Shown here piece by piece: positions 24,201 to 39,200 of a stretch of DNA of 64,000 nt. Made by a program: the position numbers and the translations under genes. Position 1 is the stretch's first letter, and each line of letters starts with the position of its first letter. Origin of the DNA: Pyrocephalus nanus (taxonomy: Eukaryota > Chordata > Aves > Passeriformes > Tyrannidae); NCBI GenBank assembly GCA_038380795.1, contig CM076267.1, positions 11,391,501-11,455,500 of the forward strand, given 5' to 3'. Under the pieces are notes generated by a model. That model did no database searches, had not been told where the DNA came from, and saw nothing but the letters and a program-made list of their open reading frames with translations.

Positions 24201-27200
24201 AAGCAAAACAGGAGTGGGAGTAATGATCTGCCTACAGCCATAAGCAGGTTAGTGTTTTCAGGCCACTGTTTTTATCCTCTGGGTCCCCCTGCCTTATACT
24301 TACCAAGCACATCTTGTTTATAGTAAAGAAATTAAACTGAAATAATAAACCAACCAGTATTAAATAATTAACATCTCTCTTTTTCAATACTGTGCTTTGT
24401 AGATGAGGACAGAGAGACAGATGTGTTTATAATGTTCAATCTGTTGAACCTGAAAATAAAAGTGTAGGCTGCCTAACCTAAATATAGTCATCAACTCATG
24501 GAGTTGCCACCGTATTCAGAGTGTCTGCCATGCAGCACTAGAAAAGATTTTGTACAGCAAAATTCTGCTGAATGTGCTCATAAATATTAGAATATTCTTG
24601 ACACACTAGGCTGAAAACATTCAATCTGAGCTTTGAGCAACTAGCATTGCATATCAATTTTTGGAAAATGCTAGTATTTGTATCCAGAGATACTACCAGC
24701 AATACAAAGTGGCAAGATACTGAAGCTGGAATGACAATGCCTTACACAATTATTTTGGGTCGAAGTATCCCATTGTACATAAATTCACATAATGAAGTTC
24801 AGTACAAAGCAAACTAACAATGAACTTGGCACAGAGAAACAGATCAGCAGCTGCGCTGGGACTTCAATGGAGAAAACTACTTTAATGCTCGATGTGTACA
24901 CAAAATTGTCTTTGAAACTGAAATGCAAATAATATACATTAAAATTAAAATTTTTAAAATAAAAATTCAGGCTTGCTTAAAATATAAACCAATTCCAGAA
25001 TCAAGGATTTTGGAGAGCTGTGATTAGCTGATGAGAGGTGTTTTAGACAGATGATACAGTAGCTATGATGGCACTGTATCATTACTGCCTTGCTTTCTTT
25101 TTTCCCCACATTTGTTGTCATAGTTCATGTATATGACTCTGAATAAACTTTTTATAAAATCTTTTGGAGATACATTAAGAAGTCACAACTGACAGAAAAC
25201 TTGTCTTCCTCCATGGCTGGAGGAAAAATGGAGCATATTATGCAAATGCAAAACAATGCAGGCATTACTCAATACAAACAATGCTAAGCAGTATAATTTA
25301 AAAAAAGCTCTCAAATGCAGTCATTGATTTTTCATATCTGCATTAAAGGTCTCCATTCTACATAATTACATTTGGCAGGAAATATCTTTAAATGATGTCG
25401 TGCCTATTTACAGGGAATTAGGAGAATATTATACAAGCAAGGTCAGGAAAACACATTTTGCTGTGACTATTTTTTCAAATACATTTCCTCCCCCAATGTT
25501 TAAACCAGACATTACTACAACTGCTGCAAAAAATACCGATTAAAAGAGAAGGGTTGGTTTGTTTGTGTTTTAAAATTTAGAGATTTTCTTCCTTTCCCTT
25601 AATGACAAATAATTGGCCAAACTCTCATTTTTTTAGCATTTAAAAGTCTGCTTCCATGAAAATGTACCCCCTAAGTGCTCGCTCTGGAGACCAGGTGGGA
25701 GATGGGCAGGGAGTTTTCAGAAGAGGGAAATGAGCTGGGTATTGGGAAATCACCCAATGTCCACATGGTAAAGGAAAAGACTGGTTCTGGACCCGGGAAA
25801 ACCCCTATCAAGGCCTGCCTACGGATGCAAACTTTATTCATGGATCAAGCAACTGTCAGGTGAGATGGGGCAGATGATGTTATCCTAACCAGCCTTCATC
25901 TCTGTGGTGAAGCTTCCTGCCATAACACCTGGGCCAATACAAGGGCTCCCATAAAGCGTCTTGCCTCCTCATCAAAATGCCTTTCCTGACCCATGGAAGA
26001 GCTCCCTTTTAATGGTACCAGCAGCCTATCAGATCACATGGATATTTTAGCAGTTTCCAAGTACTGCTGAAGAGAACAACGCTTATGATTTTGTAGGGCA
26101 AAGTCTGACTTGTTCAAGAGAACAACATTGGAGGCAGGTCCAGAGAGGAGGGGGAAGTCCCCCCCAAAATGGGAGCTAGATAGCTGGAAAAGATCAAACA
26201 AGTTTCCATATCACTTTTGAACCCTGCTTGGTCTGCCTCAGCATCTGAATGACGTTGAAAGTATGGACTGAGATCCATCACTAGCTCTGTAGCACTGCCA
26301 AGCCCAACACTTGTGCTCTTTGCCACAGGGCAGGAAGAAGTGGAGGAGTCTTTTAACCTTCTATCAGCATCAAACCCTGCTGCCCTCAGTAACACAACAA
26401 TCCCTGCTTTGTAGCACCTGTTCAGTATCTCTAGGATACAAAGGATTACATGGATCTCTTCTGAAAAAACACACACACAAAAAAACCCCCCCCAAAAAAC
26501 AAAAAGAAACTAAAGCGATAAAAAGAAAACTATGAGAAAAAGAAAGAAAGAAGGGAAAAAAAAAAGAAGAAAAAAAGAAATAAAAAAGAAAAAAATTAAT
26601 GAGGAAAAAACTCCACAATGACTGCTGCTTTTGTTTTGCATGTCTTCCACCTCTACAAAAACACACAGAGGATAAATACCTGGCAGTCCATTGTCAACAT
26701 TAGTTCACTGAGGATGCAGAGTGACTTCCACCCTTTACCAGCTACCACAAAGCACTTCCCAAAGCTGCCAGCCCACGGCCTGCATTTGACCTCCCACGTT
26801 TGTACTCTGATATACTCTGCATCTCAAACTTTTAATTAAAAGGAGAAGAAAAAAAAAAAGTTCATCCAAATCAATTCAAATGTACCGTTTCTCCCAATTA
26901 CTGTGGATGCAGAGGTCATCATCATATTGCATCATTACACTGAGGAATAATCTAGCATGAAGGCCTATAAATTAGCTTAAATAGCTTGTGTGTTTTCATC
27001 CATAACAGCATATTTCATAAAGATATACCACTGCTTTTCTGTGTACAAGAAGCTAAATTGAACAGACACATTACATCTCTTTTATATGAACTTTAATGAG
27101 AAAAGCCTGATATGAACCTTCCCCCACCACCTATCTATGAAGTTTAAACATAAGAGAAAAGAGATCTTATTTAGTGCTTGCACATTAGACTCTGATGCTT

Positions 27201-30200
27201 TCGACTGCCTTTTTTCTTGAGGAATGCACCACATTGCTGGCACTTCTATTCAAAACAAGCTTGTGTTTTAAAGAAAAGGATTCAGTATTTACAGAAACAT
27301 ATATAAGAACAGTACTGACAGAAAACTCTAAAATGTAATTACAACAATCTAAGGAATCACCCATTTTAAGAGAAACGATAGCTGCATGAAAAGAACCCAA
27401 TCCCCAGATTTTTATCAAGGGATGCTAGTTTAGGATACTGTATATCAACCTCAAATACCTTACATACTTTCGTGTCCTGATAGTGGATCACCTTTCAAAA
27501 AAAAAACAACTCTGCAATGCACCTACATGCTATAAACAAGTAAGAATTCTTATAGAACCCATGTTGCATGCTGAATTCTTCACAAAAAATAAGAAAGTAA
27601 AATTAGAGAGAGCTCCAACAGTTTTGTTTTGGAGCACTGGTGAGCACATATGTAATGACTTCCACCTCTTGAAACCTTTCCACTTCATTCTTATGAATAG
27701 ACTTGAAGAGACATTTATGTGTTTGGCTTGTTGCATCAATTCAGAGGATAGAGTTACTGTAAAAATTTACATTACTGCAGGCTTGTAATGACGAAGCAGG
27801 CAAGCACAAGAAAAAAGCTTTTATTCCATTTATTTTAGATTTGATGGAAAAGTGTAGTCATTTGGTATGACAACAGCCATCATGAAATTTGATTTGTTTA
27901 TTGATTAAATTATGTTTTATTTAAGCAGAATTTTTTTGAAAACACTGAAATTTCAAGATAAAGCACAAATTGGACCTATCCATCCAGATGGTGTTGCTCC
28001 TGAACTGATCATGTATTTCAATTTGCCGTACCCACTTTAGTTTATAGTTATGACATTTGCAATGCGTCAAGGACACTCACTGAAAATTAAAGTTAATTTG
28101 AGTAAAATCGTATTCTGTACACTCTCCACACCAAACTCTTTCATTAAGAATGGGTGAGAAAAAGTTTTTGTTTCTCCTATAATGCATAAGTTGTCTATAC
28201 TGGCACTTCATTTAAATGGATTTACGGAATTCTTAATTAAATAAATATATTTTTAAATCTCAATGGCTCAGGTTTTACTGTAACTCATTACTCTGTTGAA
28301 GGTCTTGGAATTACAGGTGGATCGGTCCTTTGGTGCAGATAGTAAGGTGAAGGACAGATTTTTAAGAGCTAAGCAGCACTAATTTTCAACTAAGGGCACA
28401 GCTCGCTGGCAGCCTGAGTAGACCTCTGAGCTTTTCTCCCACTCCTGCCAACAGCTTTTTTTCCTGTCTTTTTGAGGCACAGGCTGAGTTAATTTTGGGC
28501 TGGAAGAGTTCCCTGAACCTGCATGCAGGTGCAAAAAAAGAGGACAGCACTATGCAGGGACAGATTTAGATGGTTGAAAATACTATGGGTCACCTTGGTT
28601 TGAAATGCACCACATGCTTCCAATAACTAATATAAGTTTCAATCCCCTAAACTCCCAGACATAACACTGTTTCTTATATGCAACACTACACCCATTCATC
28701 TGATTTTCCTTGATTTATTTCTCACCTCAGTTATTTCGAAAGACTCAGAGAAGAAAAACACCTTGTCCCCAAATCAAATTTAAATGTGTATTGTGGGTTT
28801 TTATTATTGGGTTTTGTAAGTTTTTAACCTTGTTATGAAGTCATTCAAAGCTGGTAAAAATATTTCTGATTCAATAGTCTTTCTAAACATATTTTTTTTG
28901 TCTTAATAAAACTACTGTATTACTAAAGATAACAAACCAGGTTATAAGACAGTTAAGACTGCACATACTTGCCTCCAATATCAATTATAAATAATAGGAA
29001 TTAAAATCATTGTCAGTACCTGTGGTTAAAGGCAGATGAGTGACACTAGTTAGACAGGTGAGAGTAAACCAGGTTGATGCTAATGTTGCTCCAGATAAAA
29101 GCAGCAGCAGTATAAACTTCAGCATGCCCCTGATAAAATCTGCAAACCTAAAAAAAAAAAGCACAGATCAGAGCCGTACAAATGCTGATTTTCATATTAT
29201 TTAAATGTGATGCTTGACAATTAATTCAGTATATTCCCCTTAAACATTTTTGGAGGCTATTAAAAGAATCTAAAAGTTGTTTCTCATTTTCAGGAATAGA
29301 AAAAAAAAGGCGTTTTTATAGAATGGTGATATTTCTAGCTGTCAAGCTGAAGAGCCACGGATTTTTTAGCTGTCAGGAAATAACAACCAAACCAGAACAA
29401 TTCTCAAGGCATCAAATGAAAACACTTGGTATAGAGGAACGTTTTTCTTTCTTTTCCTTCTGCATTTGTTGGACACAATATCACCCCACTACTTCCATCG
29501 CTGCTTTGTCAGTGTTTGCCAGTCTCCCTTGGCAGACACAGAACTCCATTAGCATATGAGGAGGCTGCTGTGCTTCATTCAAGACATAGTTAAGTGTCCA
29601 GATTCATTTCTGTGGGAAATGACAAAACTCTAAATACCAGAATCCCAAGTTGAATATGACAAGAAACAGCTTCTGAACCCTTAGATAAGCTGGTGATGAA
29701 GCTCTTGGTGGCTTAGGCAAAGGGAGGAACTTTTTACACAGGGGGTCACTCTGCCAGTGGCTGTTTTGGGTTGAAATGTTCCAGAAATCAAGAGCTTGGC
29801 GTCACTCCTCTCCTACACATACCCCACCGACAGTATGGGTAGCACAGCCCCACAAGCCCTTGGGTATTCTGGCTGTTATAGAGAGTGAAATATGATTTTA
29901 TACCACCTGATGGTACAATTGCTTTTTTCTTTTTTTCTTTTCTTTTTCTTTCAAGGAGATGGGGATGCATTTAAGCAGTGCTTGCATGGCATAATTATCA
30001 GTGCAATTGCTCTTTTCAAAAGGGACTTCAACCTAGCTACTAAAAAAGATATATTAGAAAAGCCCATGTCATTTATTCACAGGTAATTTTCTATAATCTC
30101 CTGCTTCGGAGATGTGATTTTGGGATGGAGGGTTAGGTATGTAAGTCTAAAGCATATCTACTACCCTCACAGCCTCCTACCTTAATTAGGCTAATGGCAG

Positions 30201-33200
30201 CATAATCCACCTAGGTCGGTCCACGATGAAATTTGTCCATCCATCAGCTAGCTGCCTTCTCTGCCCTGACAAAGATCACTTTACAAGCAGATGCCTCAGA
30301 GCTTAATTGATAAAAGAGACAATGCTACCAATATTTTGAAAACTAGGACCCTCAGCTCCACGTATGCCATAAGAGATGTAGGAGTAATGCAATCAAACAC
30401 CCCTCACCCTCCCAAACCAACTTCTTTCCTCTTGTTTTGATTCTCCCTGTGCTTTAATTCCACATTGAATTTAGCAGTGAGTAATTCAATAAGCACTAGT
30501 GAGAGATCAATTCTGCATATCATCTTAAAAGTTTATGACTGCAGTGTTGAAGTGGCTTATGCATTCATCTCCAATAGCAGAGGTCAGCTGCTACTGTTGC
30601 TTTCCTTCTGACAATCCAATCCAGCAATCAGGATCACCTCTCTGGTTTGGCAGTTTCTTTAATTATTCTTTGGGATCACTAGGGTCAGAATCAGCAATTT
30701 TAAAAGCTTTGCAGAAGCACCTTGAAGTGTAAGCTTTCAGCTTCTTCCACAGAGACTCCCCGTCTTGCCTGCCAGCAGACAACATCATTATTCCCTGTCC
30801 TTACGGGCAAGTGCAGTGATGTAGATCCTGTCTAATGAAACATAGTGTGAGAAATATCAGCCTTTGGGAGGGACATTCACAGACAACAGGTCTGGAGATA
30901 ATCTCTAGGGGATCCTCTATCTCTATCCTACCACCAGGGATACGTGGAAATGGGAGGATGATACGCATCTAAACCATTCACAACAGTTCAGTGGAGAAAA
31001 CATCTACCTTTACTGAGCAGCTCCAACTCTTTTTGACACAAAGATCCTGGTTTGGGTAGCAGTGTGCTCCAAGGAGCTCTCAAATATCATAGGACTTCAA
31101 AAGGGTCAAATGTCCCCCAAAGGGAAAGGTTTATGCAGCTACTGAATTCAGTCAGCAATAGAAATAATGGGAAAAAAATAACATTGCAACCTAGCCTGAA
31201 CTTGGTAATTGAGGGACCTCTGCTACTAGTCTGGTTACAGAAGAATAAAGAAGACTGTAAATCTAGTGAACTCCTCAGAATACTTGTTTCAATTAAAAAA
31301 TTATTTTTATCCTCTGACCTGGGTATCTGCTTTCAAACCCCTCTGTTCTGTTTAAATCCTTTTTCATCATCTAGCATGTAAAGGGATGTCTGCAGCTGCT
31401 AAAACAGTAGGCACAAGAGGAGACAAGGTGTATACTTACCCAGACACAGACCTCTGAGCCTACTGCTGGTAACAGTCTCCAGCATCCCAGCAGATCCAGC
31501 CCAAGGCTGTATCCTACAGTCAAAATCACAAGTCTGCATTGCTGATGACGCTGTCTTTTGCTAATGAAATTATCACCATGTCATAAAGTTTCAGCACTTT
31601 GACCACACTGCAGGTTAGAAGTGGGAAGAAAAACTGAGCTGCAGAGGACAAAACCTCAGAACTACCTGTGATCACTGGTAAATGTGGGGAAAAAATATTT
31701 TAAAAATCTGAGAAAAGGGAATAGATTTATGTTTCCATGCAATGATACAAATGTCGCTCTTTGACACTGCTTTTCTTCAAACCAGTAGCATTTGAAAGAT
31801 GCCAGCAAAGGGTACAGCACCTGTCAGCTGCCCAAAATAGGCCAGGCTTTTCAATTATAAAAATGCATCACACAAATTAGCTAAACATATAAGTTCACAG
31901 CTATCAGGACAGCAGTGGGTGGAGATCAGGAGGATTTATGTATAATGCTGAGGAAAACTTGCACCACTTTGAAAATGAGATAGAAGAACAAATTTCAAAA
32001 CTGGGCATTACTTTATATATAGATGATTTAACACCTACTGTGATGTGCAGGACCTAATGCTCTCTGGTTGCTGAGAGTTCTAAATGATAGAATCTGCACT
32101 AACAAAAATGGAAAGAGCAAATGCCCAAACTTCACCAATTCTGATTTGATAAATTAGCAGGAAAGAAAAAAAAAAAAAAAAGGAAAAAACTCCCACCCCA
32201 AAACTAACAGCTTCTTAAGAGGTGGTTAAGGGAGAGAGCTGCTTGCTTGGCAAATCACAGTTCTGACACTGAAATATATCAACTTGTCAGCTTTGACAAG
32301 AATCATTACTTAATTTTCCTAATTACAACTTTCAGCAGATTACAGTCAGACTCGTCATTGATTCAACCCTACACAGATAAATGCTGAATAGGCCTAGGAG
32401 GGAGAGTCATCCATCAGGAGTGACAAATCACCTCCTCCCTCCCTTTCTGTATGCAAACCCTCCCATTTGAACTGTGCATTGCCCAAGTTCGAAAGACATA
32501 TTTGGAGACAGACTGTTGGTATTTCCTAAATTTACTGAATGCTACAAAATATGGGTGTTCAACAAGGTTTGAAATCAAAGGTTTGAAGCAGTTAAAGTGC
32601 CTGTCAGCATTTTCTGAAACTTAACCCAGGCAATATATTAAATAAATTAATCTACCATAAAGACTGAGATTTGCATGTTGGCATTGAGTCAGCAGATTCT
32701 CTCCTAAAAAAGTTAAGTGAGCTGCTAAGAGTGTCCCTCTACTAGTGAAATGTTGAAAATATACTAGAGATTAATTCATGATGGAAAAGTTTAAACTAGC
32801 ATGCTACCTGTGCTTCAGCATGCAACCTATGGCATCTTTGTCATTTACAGCAGTTGGTTTTCAACATCTCTTACAGAGAAGACCTCGTTATCTGAGCTTA
32901 GCTAATCAAAAGCAATTCTTTTTAGAGGAAATCAGGGCATGAACTTTGTTTGGCTGGAGTCCTTTGGCCTGCATCTGGAGTGGATGGGAGAGAAGCGTTT
33001 GTTTCTTTTCCCTAGGTCAGAAGTTTTTTCCTCTCCCTGTCGCAGTTGCTAGGCAGCCTGCAAAACCTCGGGATGAGAAACTTCACATTTCTTTATGCAT
33101 TGTGTACCCTGATGAAGAACATGAAAAAGCAAGTGAAAAAAAAAAGAGAGTTTTAATTTCTGTCCTAAAAAGATCACTCCCTGTGTCCATAATCCCGCAA

Positions 33201-36200
33201 TGACTGCAGTGATTACAGATCTCTGCTCTTGTGCTAAATTCACTGCAGAACTGGAGTCTAAACAGTGGACACAGAGAAGCCAGGACAGTGCTCAGGTATC
33301 ACAATGCAAGGGGAATGTGTGATTGGTTTTAAACAGTTTTACAAACTCATTGCTCATGTACCTCCTGAAAGACTTTTTCTTCCTGCCCCCATCTCTTTTT
33401 CTAAAGAGAACCTCAATGCAGAAAAAGCAGCAACCTTTGGGAGGGGCAATCCATGCTTTGCTATTCCGCTCCCCCTGTCATCATCATTCATGATGGCCAG
33501 AGAGAGCTGTGTTTGGCTTTATAAAATGCATAGATTCACCCATACTGTAGTCCATAGGAGTACAGCAGGAAATAGTCTATACAGGAATCCAGCAACTTGG
33601 CTGAAATGGGCCCAGACTAATTTCTCTGTGGAGGAGCATAACATTATGGTGGGTATGCTGCCTGTACTACATTCCCTATGTCCCTCCAGGAATCAGTATG
33701 CCCAAAAGTGTTGATGGAAGGAGTCAGACATTAATTTCTTTAATGCCTTCCAAATGTGCTACAACAGGTTCTCCTTCATCCCAGGCAGCTGAATTCACAA
33801 GAGCTGTGTTTAAAGCAGCATACAGGAAGCCCTTGTCAGGAGTAGCAGTCTGAGTTGCCAAATTCAGGTATATGCATGTGGAATTCTCAATCCCCAACAA
33901 CCACTAACCCCATACAAATTATTGCTCTACAAGAAACACATCATAGCCCCAGAATCCATTTTCCATTTCAAGTTTCCAGAAGAAGAGAGAAAACAAGTTA
34001 CGTTACTAAGAGGATAAGCTAAATGACAATCACAATTGAAGAAATGAAGAAGGACCTGTAATTATTCCTACCTTGCCATTGCTATGCCAACAACACAACC
34101 TCCAACTATAGACCAAAATCCAATCCAGCCTGCATCTACCTGACAGGAAAAACAAAACAAAACAAAAGAGAGAAATGTGTTAAAGCTGAGAAAATAAGAC
34201 GATGTTACTTTCAAAACAAATGGTGTGCAGGAGCTGCAAACCACTAACAACAGCCCTGACAACAATCTCAAGTGCCAGGCTTTTTCTAGGAAAGGAAATA
34301 AATTCACTACAAGGAAGGATGACTAAGTAGTCTATGCCCTAAATGTGACCTCTCTTTATAGAATCTGAGTAATGTCCTCTGTTTTTTTATAATACTCTAT
34401 CAAAAGCTTAGAAATCATCTTCTCCCTACTTCATCTTTTCCACTGGGCACACATTATTTTCTTTCCATAAAGGTGCAGCAGCCAACAACACTCCTGTTTG
34501 TTTACCTGCCCCTTCCTTCTTGTCAAGAGGTGTGTACAGCTTTGAAAACACTCGCCACTGATGGAGAGTCAGAAGGGAGAATTGTGACAGTCTGGGATGC
34601 CAAAGGTACAGTTTATTTTTGTTTAAAATTTCAAGGAGAAAAGTGGTCCATATGTATTAACAGCTGCTTAAACATAAAAACCTGATAAAACTGCATGTTA
34701 ATGCAAAATAAAAATGTGCCATTTACAAAATGGCTGCTGATTATCAGTCAGGAGATACTTACTTGGCTTACGTGAACGGGCGTCAATATCAAATCCAGAA
34801 CACCAGACCAGCCAGAGAAAACACCCAGTGGTATAGCATAGGCTAAAGCAATCATCAAGAATCGGAAATTGCTGTGGAGACAGAACATTGCAATTAGCTG
34901 CAGATTATATTAGAAATCGCACCAAAATTAGCCAGTACAGTAAATTACACCTTGAGTATTCTGCCCATCAAAAAAAATTGCAAAGGTCTGACAGAGGAGT
35001 GAGCCACGAAATCGAGAAAGGTATCCAGCCATGCCACTGAATTCCAGTGGCTGATATGTTACTGCCTTAGCACTGTGATGATAGAAAAAGCCAGTCTCTC
35101 CACATGGTTCAAAGATTTCTGTAACATGCTGGGCTCATGTGTTTCTCATTTCCACAAGCAATTCTTCCGTGCACTGGCATGGGCAACCTCCTTAGCCAAA
35201 GTGTATGTTAGGAATAATAAACACTAATTTAAATGATGAAAAGCACATTTCAAGAATAAAATCAGAGTTTCATGCCTCTTGAACTGAACTTTAAAAAAAA
35301 AATAAATCAAAAAGAAACCCTGTTTTATTTCTCTTTGTCTTGGTGAAAGCAGGGAGAGCTCTGGAAATAAGATGGGTACAGTTGCAAGAGTGGAAAATTT
35401 TGACAATTCGAACGGGCAAAAACCAGACACAATATAATATAATACTCTGCTCTAAATAGTCAATGTGTTTGCTTTTCCCCCCAGTTAAAATTATTCAACC
35501 TTTAGTATCCAGGGAAGGTGAAACAGTCAAAACGGTGCCACCAGCTTCATCATATACAACTAAACAGAGGTTTAAGCCAACAACTTCCCCCGCTCACCAT
35601 AAATGAAAGCTAATGTGAAATCTTTGCTAAGAGACATCCAAATTTTCCTCAAAAAACGTTTCACTTTTGGATGAAAACCAGAAAAATATACTTTGGACTC
35701 TGCAACAGTGATATTTTAAAGTGAAGAGATTTTATGGTGATTCCAAGGTCAGTTATCCCATGGGGTATCTGTATAACCACAGAATGTGGCTCCCTCCAAT
35801 CTCAAACAATTTACGTAAAATTGATCCTGATCAGTACCAGTTCCTTGGCATGTAGTGGCAATTTGATAGCACACAGTTATGAAAGCCAAGAGGGAGAGAA
35901 AGAAATTCGATTACTCTCCAAAACATTCAGAGGTTTTCAGCTTACACTGTTTTACTCCTCTAGATGATCAACGCACAGCACACCAGCGTTTTTTTGCACT
36001 GTTCTTTTTCACACATCCTCTTCTTGAATAACACATTTTCATCACATGAACATATCATCCATTTTCGATATCATTCATGTCAGATTTATTTTTTAATGCA
36101 AAGAAAAACAACTCCCAAACTTTCATCTCTTCTGCACATTGGTTATTTTTCTCTGAATGCTATCGTCTTCCTGAGAACATTTTTTTTCTCTCTTCCGAAT

Positions 36201-39200
36201 GCCATATTCTTATCCTAGTCTATCTTGTATCATTTTGTCATCTGATGCTATTTAATACTATCCATGTGAGAGCCAATTCAACATCTGTAAAATAAAATGA
36301 GGAATTTTGCATGGAATTTTGCATAGCTATGTTGTAGATTGCAAAGAGGGAACAAGTCAGAATGCAGTCTTCCAATATAACACTTGCTGAATATTCAAAA
36401 TATTTGGCTATCTGAACCTTAGCTTCATTAAAGAGCTACTTTTGAGGAAGTGAGGAGTTTGTAATGTACTTGACCAAAATTTCCCATGGTGTATTTTTTG
36501 TAACTCAAGCAACAAGACAGACTGTCATGTGGGATAGCTGCCCTGTGCCACACCCAGCTCCTTGTCCTAATGTCAGAGAACCAGCTCTGCATCATGACAT
36601 CCTCCAGTGACAGAGGCTGCCACTCTGCCTGGTCTCCAGCAGGAGGAAGGTGACCAGGAGAAAGGGTGCATGACAGTGACAAAGCGGCCCCTATCCCCAG
36701 ATGTCCCCAGATTCTGCCCCCTTGTCCAGCAACAGCTAGTGCTGCCTACATTAAGTGCTAAAGCTGTTTGAAACACATCTTCAGCAGCAGCAGCTCTGCT
36801 TTTCATGGCTCCAGTCACTGGTATTTGTTTTTGCAATCTTGCAATTACTCCACTGAAAATAGAAAAATGTGCTGCCTGTCACACCATCAGCTGGCGAACC
36901 CACACTGTTTTCCATCCTATCAGTGATGACGAGACATCAGCATTAGCCTCTCTTAAACCATTCTGCTGGAAAACAAATTGATTTTTTCTCCTATTTTTTT
37001 TTTCAGAATCCTATCTAACGCTACCAGAATCTGTAAGACAGACTGGTTCAGAGGGGAGCCCCATCAAAGTCAGTCATCATTTTCAGAATAACTTTGACAG
37101 TGCCTATTAACATCAGGCACACTCTGAGCAGCTTCCATTACTGCATGGTGATGTTGATGAAAGTTTCATTAAAGCAACAATGATGCATAAAAACCCTATT
37201 AAAAATTTTCAAAATTGCTTACATAGTTCCTTGAAAATATAAAAGGCATGTAACTGGCTAAAAGTATCTCATTACCTCAAAGCAAAAATCACAAGTTTTC
37301 TTAATGCAGATTTTAAGATTTATCAACTATTTACTTGTATTAGGATTTTTTCATTGTAGTTTGTGGCATATTCTGAACTGGGAGAAAAAAAAGTTGTATT
37401 TGCTTTACCCAAGAAACTGGTAAAGGGCACTGCACTTTTTCTAACAGAGATTCAAACTACACTTGTCACAGCATGTGATAGACTGTTGAAAGATTTGGGC
37501 TTAGCTCCCAAACCATGAGTAATCTGTCGTCTCCCACTGCAGGCTGAGAGAGTTGGTATCAGGAGATAACCAGAGATCAGCTAATTGTTAAAATTGTCAG
37601 AAGCAGGAATCCTCCAAATCAGAAGGAAGAATCAAGTTTCCTAAGAAAGCCCCCCAAAATGGCCTACAGGGGATGGTTGACCTCTGTTGATGGTATAATA
37701 AAACTCTGCAAGAAGCAGCCTGTGTAGATGACTGCCTAAGGACCTGAAGGCATGAAGGAGTGTGGGATCTGAAAGGATGTGATAGATCCCTTTGGTGTCC
37801 AAGGTAAAAAAGGTCAATGACTTCAATGGTAACATTATGCTATGCTGCTTTATTTTGAAGTAATAAAACTGCAGCCTGGGGGAAAGAAGAGGGAAATGAT
37901 GAACATCTCAATTCTCATGAGTGTTTTTGGTGCATAGTTGAGTCAGCCCACCAGCTCACACATATCCCAAATGCCTTACACACAGTTCTTATACCAGAGG
38001 GTAAGTCTACAATAAGGGGAAATCATGATTTCTTAGTACTCATCTGCTGGTTATCATCAGTCTACACCACTAAGCCAAAAGAAAGGCTCTCTGAGCCAAG
38101 AATTAGGAAGTCTAGATTAGGCAGGCAACAGAGCATGGAAGCCTAATGAGCCAGATGATGGACTTCTCCTGAAGCATGGCAGACACCATTTTCTTTTATA
38201 AAACCCTGTTGCTTTGATGTATTGTTGCTGAAAGGCTCCTCAAGATAAGTGGGTTTAATGATGAACTGTTGATTATTTCATGTACAGAGGAATGAAGAAG
38301 TGTCTTTGATAAAGGGTAGCATGGAAGAATGCAAAAAGATCAGAAGGATGGAAGATATAATTATCTACCTGTCCATGCTTAAAAAAAACCCCTCTTGGTT
38401 CTTGGAGACACTATAAACTACATTCATTATTTAAGGATTCAGTTTGTTTTCTTAAGTTTCACTGGTTGTGAACAGTAAGCCACCTTTGCTGTTTATATCC
38501 TGACCTTACCACTATCTCAGGTCCACTGTTTACAACCCTTTTAACATGGAATCAACTAGTTAAAAAGCTCCCAAATGGAGCACTGTCAACAGAAATTTTA
38601 TATTTCACCTGCAGAGCCAGTTGCTGTTTGGATTTCTGTTCAACGGCAACATTTTTACAACGCAGCCCTCAGGCAGGGTCCAACTGCACATCAGCTTGGG
38701 TGAGTAAGAGCATTACTGTATGTGCTAAGTGTCCTTAGGGGAATTGCTATTTTTTAATATCCTGAGTAGGTCACTTTGCAGACTTAACCAGTCAGCTGTA
38801 CTCACACCTTCTCCCGACTGCCAGTGTGCTCCAGGATGAACATTCAGTATTAAGTGTCTTGCCAACCATTTACTCCCCCAAACAAAATAAAAAGCCTCAA
38901 AAAACAAAATGAAAAAAAAAACCCAAAACCAATGACAACTAGGGATGAATTGTTTTTGCTGCGTCTAAATACACTTATTGAAAGTACAGCCCACAATAGG
39001 TCTGTAATAATTGAATGTCTAATGCTCCACTACTATCAAGTTTCAAGCAGCCCTTTATATGCAGATTCAGCTTCTATCCCTGCATCGCTCAACAAACAAT
39101 TACAACAAGAATCTGAAGCCCCCCTGTGAAGTCAGTCACACTCTGTACCATGGGAGCAGTTCTTTGCCCCAGGAAGTTCATCTTGGTAGTACCATGTACA

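Larger units (their letters stand above)
18663..29019 (-). other. SLC49A4: SLC49A4 intron 7
   Basis: 10.4 kb intron in phase 1. Contains homopolymeric A tracts (19942-19956, 22045-22080), a purine-rich low-complexity block at 26462-26612, and a MIR-like relic near 24172-24262. No nested gene was recognised. Confidence 0.9.

Noticed and set aside
24385..24430. TTTGTAGATGAGGACAGAGA stretch resembling part of MIR
   Set aside because: Match covers only about 20 bases, too short to separate from chance.
26370..26666. 98-codon minus-strand frame rich in F, L and S
   Set aside because: Produced by translating the purine-rich low-complexity block on the opposite strand.
33265..33714. 149-codon plus-strand frame inside intron 6
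   Set aside because: No known motif and no sign of a processed pseudogene such as a poly(A) tail or recognisable parent gene.
36270..36300. CATCTGTAAAATAAAATGAG stretch resembling the MIR core
   Set aside because: Only about 20 bases agree and the flanks do not follow the consensus.
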